Below, in pieces: positions 33,801-36,112 of a DNA stretch of 36,112 bases. The translations under genes and the position numbers were made by a program. The notes beneath the pieces are model-generated. The model searched no databases and had not been told where the DNA came from. It saw only the letters and a program-made list of their open reading frames with translations. Position 1 is the first letter of the stretch, and the number at the start of each line of letters is the position of its first letter. The stretch comes from an uncultured Chloroflexota bacterium (GTDB lineage: Bacteria > Chloroflexota > UBA11872 > UBA12225): the NCBI GenBank assembly GCA_902805635.1, contig CADCTC010000178.1, positions 9,990 to 46,101 on the forward strand, given 5' to 3'.

Positions 33801-34350
33801 TCAGGGGGCCAAAGGCACGGTCGTAGCTGGAGGGAAGCGCCAGCACCGAGGCGATGGACGTCTGGCGGCTGGTGGCGTCTACTATGGTGCAGCCGAGACG
33901 GATGGCCGGCGCCAATCCCTGTACGTCCGCATCCGGGGTTGCCCCGGCGCCCACGCGGCCGGCAAGCCGCTGATACACGTCCTCGGAGAAAAAGGTGGCG
34001 GGCGTTAGCGGGTTGCCGCCGGTGAAAACGGGTGGAGCCCCGGGGCGAGGGGTCTCGACGCGTGTCACCAGCTCGTCCAGCGCGCCTATCTCGGCGACGG
34101 CGGCGCTTCGCAGCGCATGAGTCAGCGTGTCGCCGGTGGTGAGCGACGCGGTGATCAGGGCGCTGCTCAGCGTCAGCCCGGCGACGATCAGCGCGGTCTG
34201 CGCCGGCCGGCGTGGCAGCTGGCGCACTCCCAGCCAGAAGAACACGGGCCAACGCCAGGCGCGCACGCCGAGCACTGCCGACGCGAGCGCCACCAGGCCC
34301 AGCGCCCCCAGCGCCAGCCGGCCGGTAGGGATGCCGAAGAAGGTGTCCAT
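30799..34350 (-). CDS. MacB/FtsX-type ABC transporter permease, 1183 residues
   Basis: A long permease with two FtsX-type membrane domains. An N-terminal span and amphipathic segment (FFWLGVRQLPRRPAQTALIV) lead to a large outer domain (about 60-400). The first FtsX unit (IITTIFLLFSLLSMAAGVLL, then ARRSELGITRALGAERG) is followed by central spans and a second outer domain. The second FtsX unit (about 1045-1175) has ALERRHLIGILRAIGYPRATI. The ...LGITRALGA and ...IGILRAIGY segments are the family's coupling-helix motif. Partner of the ATPase encoded just upstream (55-base gap). Such systems extrude lipoproteins, peptides or lipids, or act mechanically on the envelope; the substrate is unknown. 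Its end overlaps the unknown membrane protein gene by 14 bases. Confidence 0.93.
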   Translation of the reverse strand: MDTFFGIPTGRLALGALGLVALASAVLGVRAWRWPVFFWLGVRQLPRRPAQTALIVAGLTLSSALITASLTTGDTLTHALRSAAVAEIGALDELVTRVETPRPGAPPVFTGGNPLTPATFFSEDVYQRLAGRVGAGATPDADVQGLAPAIRLGCTIVDATSRQTSIASVLALPSSYDRAFGPLIAAGGPAGSATGSSGSSLELRWLTPSEAYVNDAGATTLAARPGDELSCTLAGVPHRWTVAGVAAPGGLGSGNTVVLFVQLEHLRASLAGSDLLTGIDRPINQVLVANRGNLLSSAARTDAVVRRLREALVDEGGLRTARDVLNRDDVRAAVAARRTALNPRTDAAIVATLAAASEPDEARSTERLGRVLQNDTVRTTLLAAARDVPDEAVAQRLSDAFRSALGYRVLPVKEQVLAFADRAGNIITTIFLLFSLLSMAAGVLLVFLIFSLLAAARRSELGITRALGAERGHLVAMFTYEGAAYAALATAAGVPLGLGVSRSLVELLLYAVQSGAAGFTGAAVRIAETVRWHAEPRSVALAAAVGLLLTLATVSAAAWRVSRLTIVSAIRDLPEPPAARRSITAWWWLGLLLVAAALLAAGLWWGQAFPFGAGVSAALVAAGGAVRHLGRGALGRSGAARAGATLAGAGLAAYWSLPFDAQHSMGLPRLSAGIELFALAGVLMVAGAIWALAVNGDSAARVLAWALHRMGRALPALRLAAAHTLRQPVRTGMTAAMFSLVVLMLTVMQVITAAAVRFHGDPAVVYGGWQIEGQVRAALPAPEGVAGATPSEADVAVGTETGQQQSQPFATDAGGAVAAASAGTARSVDAARVASAAAIQPGTKDLVSGAGLRTTALFAVLQLDAPSPAWGGYPVAGIDSAFAAANALPLQARADGYATDRDVWRAVASGTGLAVIDAQSFPSPQLRATSNVNVLSFTLRGLTHGTTRFAPLPVWVGNPSGKTVTRVQVIGIVDARVASAFRGLHVSLAQLEALGPPVRPPTTRLYFQVRDGADVTAARTALGETFFESGLETVSLLDRFVNENGPLVLASRLLQLFVGLGLGAGVAGLAVISMRAALERRHLIGILRAIGYPRATIQASLLLEAALVVLIGSGLGVALGLVLCRNIFAVQFFDRFQQGMRLVVPWDQLAVTVLATALAAVAATWAPAWQAARIPPVAAIREG

Positions 34351-34405
34351 TACGCAGTAGTCCGTACCGCATGACGCGTAGCGGGCTTGGGTTGACGGAT
34401 ACGCA

Positions 34406-35122
34406 TTACTCGGTGCTCGTCACGTTTCCGTCGCGCATGCGGACGATGCGGTCGGTCTGCTCGCCGACTTCGGCGGCGTGGGTGACGATGACGAAGGTCT
34501 GGCCGACCGATTGATTGAGGCGCCGCAGCAGCGCCATCAGGTCGGCGGCGGATTCGCTGTCGAGGTTGCCGGTGGGCTCGTCGGCCCAGACGATGGCCGG
34601 CCGGGTCACAATGGCGCGGGCGACGGCGACGCGCTGCTGCTGGCCTCCCGAGAGGCGCGCCGGACGGTGCGACGCGCGATCAGCCAATCCGACGGCGTCA
34701 AGGGCATCCAGGGAACGCCGCCTCGCATCGGCGGGAGTGACGCCGCTGCCGCCCACCAGCAGCGGCAGCTCCACGTTCTCCACGGCACTGAGCACCGAGA
34801 GCAGGTTATACGCCTGGAAGACGAAGCCCATGCTGCGGGCGCGGTAGCGCGTCAGCGTCTTGTCATCCAGGGTGTGGATGGTGAGGCCATCCACCACGAT
34901 CGCGCCGCCGTCTATCGAGTCGATGCCGGAGAGGCAGTTCAGTAGCGTGGTCTTGCCGCAGCCGCTGGGCCCCATGATGGCCACCATCTCGCCGCGGCGC
35001 ACGGCAAAGTCCACGCGGCGCAGCGCCTCCACCGGCACCTCGCCGCCGCGGTAGATCTTGCGCACGCCGCTGGCATCGACGATCAGGTCGGATGGGGCGC
35101 CCGCGGCTTCGGGTGCAGTCAC
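34406..35122 (-). CDS. ABC transporter ATP-binding protein (MacB/LolD type)
   Basis: The protein is 238 residues from GTG 35122; the frame stays open upstream to 35518, inside the SGNH gene on the same strand, but there is no better start near the domain. It has Walker [10 protein letters not shown] (residues 51-59), a Q-loop (VFQAYNLL), the signature [15 protein letters not shown], Walker [13 protein letters not shown] and an H-loop (IVTHAAEV). The DEPTGNLDS form and short length are typical of the LolD/MacB/FtsE clade. It is probably co-transcribed with the permease gene 55 bases downstream, and its start lies 34 bases after the SGNH hydrolase stop. Confidence 0.93.
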   Translation of the reverse strand: MTAPEAAGAPSDLIVDASGVRKIYRGGEVPVEALRRVDFAVRRGEMVAIMGPSGCGKTTLLNCLSGIDSIDGGAIVVDGLTIHTLDDKTLTRYRARSMGFVFQAYNLLSVLSAVENVELPLLVGGSGVTPADARRRSLDALDAVGLADRASHRPARLSGGQQQRVAVARAIVTRPAIVWADEPTGNLDSESAADLMALLRRLNQSVGQTFVIVTHAAEVGEQTDRIVRMRDGNVTSTE

Positions 35123-35156
35123 CGCGGGTACGTCTGCCGCATGGTGGTTGTCGCGT

Positions 35157-35873
35157 TCAGACGATTCGCTCTTCGCGCAGGACCTGCAGGAATGTCTCGG
35201 CCAGGGTGCGGTACCCCACCACCGTGGGATGGAGGCGGTCCGGGCCGATGTACTCGGGGTGCTGCGCCAGCGGCCAGCGGCGGTTGAGATCGACCAGCGT
35301 GGCGCCGTGCGTCCTGGCGGCGGCGGCGATGGCGGCGTTCCAGCCTTCGGTGCGGGCGCGTCGCTCTGTGGCGCGCATGCCGAGGTACTGGAGACTCTCC
35401 GGCGCGTCGGGCACGTTGCCAATGGCGATGTGGGCGGTGGCGCCGGCGCGCAGGTCGCGCAGCATACGGTCCAGGTGCGCGGCGTACTGGTCCAGCGGCA
35501 CGCCCGCCAGCAGATCATTAACCACCAGCCAGATCGTGATCAGGTTGGGCCGGGCTTCGAGTGCCGGCGGCAGCTCCACCTCGATCGCCTCGTCCAGGCG
35601 GACCCCCGGGATGCCTAGATTGACCAGGCGCGTGGGCTGCGGGAGCAGGCGCGCCAGGACGGCTACCCAGCTATCGCGCTGTGGGTCCTCTACCCCCACA
35701 CCGGCGGCATCGGAGGCGCCCAGCGCAACGTAGGTCAGCGGCGGGCGCACAGCGGGTGTGGGCTTCGTCGGCACGCTGGTCGCCGCGTCCTGCGGCGGTC
35801 GTGCGGCGCCGGGGCCGCACGCCGCAAGCACGGCCGGGGCAGCGCTCCAAGCAAGCGCGTCTCTCCGGTTCAC
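35157..35873 (-). CDS. SGNH-hydrolase lipoprotein (GDSL esterase/deacetylase-like)
   Basis: The protein is 238 residues from GTG 35873, with a twin-arginine-like start (NRRD), a hydrophobic stretch and a lipobox VLAAC (C19), so it is likely a lipid-anchored surface protein. The four SGNH blocks are visible: catalytic serine S54 in LGASDAAG (GxSD instead of GDS), G87 in NLGIPG, N119 in LVVND, and the D212/H215 pair in DRLHPT. Such enzymes cleave ester or acetyl groups. Given the glycan genes in this window, a deacetylase of a surface sugar is plausible but unproven. It is divergent from everything to its right and upstream of the ABC genes, probably in one operon with them. Confidence 0.92.
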   Translation of the reverse strand: MNRRDALAWSAAPAVLAACGPGAARPPQDAATSVPTKPTPAVRPPLTYVALGASDAAGVGVEDPQRDSWVAVLARLLPQPTRLVNLGIPGVRLDEAIEVELPPALEARPNLITIWLVVNDLLAGVPLDQYAAHLDRMLRDLRAGATAHIAIGNVPDAPESLQYLGMRATERRARTEGWNAAIAAAARTHGATLVDLNRRWPLAQHPEYIGPDRLHPTVVGYRTLAETFLQVLREERIV

Positions 35874-35890
35874 AGGTCTATCGCCACGCT

Positions 35891-35926
35891 CCCCAAAGCA
35901 TAAATGGGGCCGCCAACTCGACCCAA
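35891..35926 (-). promoter_or_regulatory. Possible promoter with flanking inverted repeat for the SGNH/ABC genes
   Basis: On the minus strand TTGGGT (35921-35926) and TATGCT (35897-35902) are 18 bases apart, and the start GTG follows 24 bases past the -10. The -10 lies between CCCCA (35891-35895) and TGGGG (35905-35909), an inverted repeat with a 9-base gap that could be an operator. The -35 is a poor match. Confidence 0.3.
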
Positions 35927-36014
35927 GCGCCGCGCGTTGCTAGGCTGGCAGTAAGGAGCGGCGTGGCGCGGCCGCGCACCATACTTCAGAGATTCATTGA
36001 AACTGTCTGCAAAC

Positions 36015-36112
36015 TCATGATCTGGCGAGTCTTCTGGCGCACAGACGGATGGAGGCGGCGTAGATGACGGCCGCGCTGCTATGGGGCGAGCGCTCGTAGT
36101 CCTTGGCGGGGC
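36015..36112 (-). mobile_element. C-terminal end of an IS5/IS4-family-like transposase, cut by window edge
   Basis: Thirty-two minus-strand codons run from the window edge to a TGA at 36015. They read AKDYERSPHSSAAVIYAASI then RLCARRLARS. The KDYER...S..A.IY.A.IRL..RRLA pattern is the usual C-terminus of IS5-family transposases, which are DDE enzymes. Just beyond, 35980-36014 (GAGATTCATTGAAACTGTC and onward) may be the insertion sequence end with its inverted repeat, but the other end is outside the window, so this is not shown. Confidence 0.6.

Overview
This window is GC-rich bacterial DNA. It uses GTG and even TTG starts freely, and most neighbouring genes overlap by 4 bases (ATGA or GTGA). 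Almost everything in it concerns surface glycan assembly. No rRNA, tRNA, CRISPR array or taxonomic marker gene is visible. The gene style, the wealth of YfhO-type and GT39-type membrane proteins, and the dispersed palindromic repeats would fit Chloroflexota or a similar high-GC lineage, but that is only an inference.

Layout. Positions 1-2905 (minus strand) hold two coupled multi-pass glycosyltransferases of the GT39/ArnT type; the second runs off the left edge. From 3036 to 26786 lies a 24-kb plus-strand series of 15 genes. In order these are: a radical SAM/SPASM protein; four GT4-type glycosyltransferase genes, the last a two-domain GT4-GT4 protein; a hexapeptide acyltransferase; a 353-base gap; a nitroreductase-methyltransferase fusion; a large soluble protein resembling heparinase/alginate-lyase architecture; a YfhO-type membrane protein; a GT4; a flippase; two more GT4s; a GT87-type polyprenyl-phosphate-dependent transferase; and a second YfhO-type protein. 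A convergent GT39-type gene (26734-29172, minus) overlaps the tail of the series by 53 bases. An unrecognised membrane protein follows (29289-30812, plus). A minus-strand group comes next: an SGNH-hydrolase lipoprotein, an ABC ATPase and a MacB/FtsX-type permease. The right edge cuts an IS5-like transposase.

How it may work together: the GT4 enzymes would build a lipid-linked glycan on the cytoplasmic face from nucleotide sugars, and the acyltransferase, radical SAM and methyltransferase proteins could decorate it. The flippase would export it, and the GT-C/YfhO-type membrane proteins would add sugars outside from polyprenyl-phosphate donors. The lyase-like protein might trim the product. No initiating phosphoglycosyltransferase and no obvious Wzy polymerase is in the window, so the pathway is incomplete here.

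The most unusual features are several palindromic repeat elements inside coding sequence: a near-identical 42-base hairpin in frame in two different membrane-protein genes, a hairpin forming the N-terminus of another gene, and a palindrome-rich insert in a GT39 loop. A second group is the fused or degenerate enzymes: nitroreductase-methyltransferase with a poor SAM-binding motif, GT4-GT4, and four GT4 domains with an altered EX7E motif.
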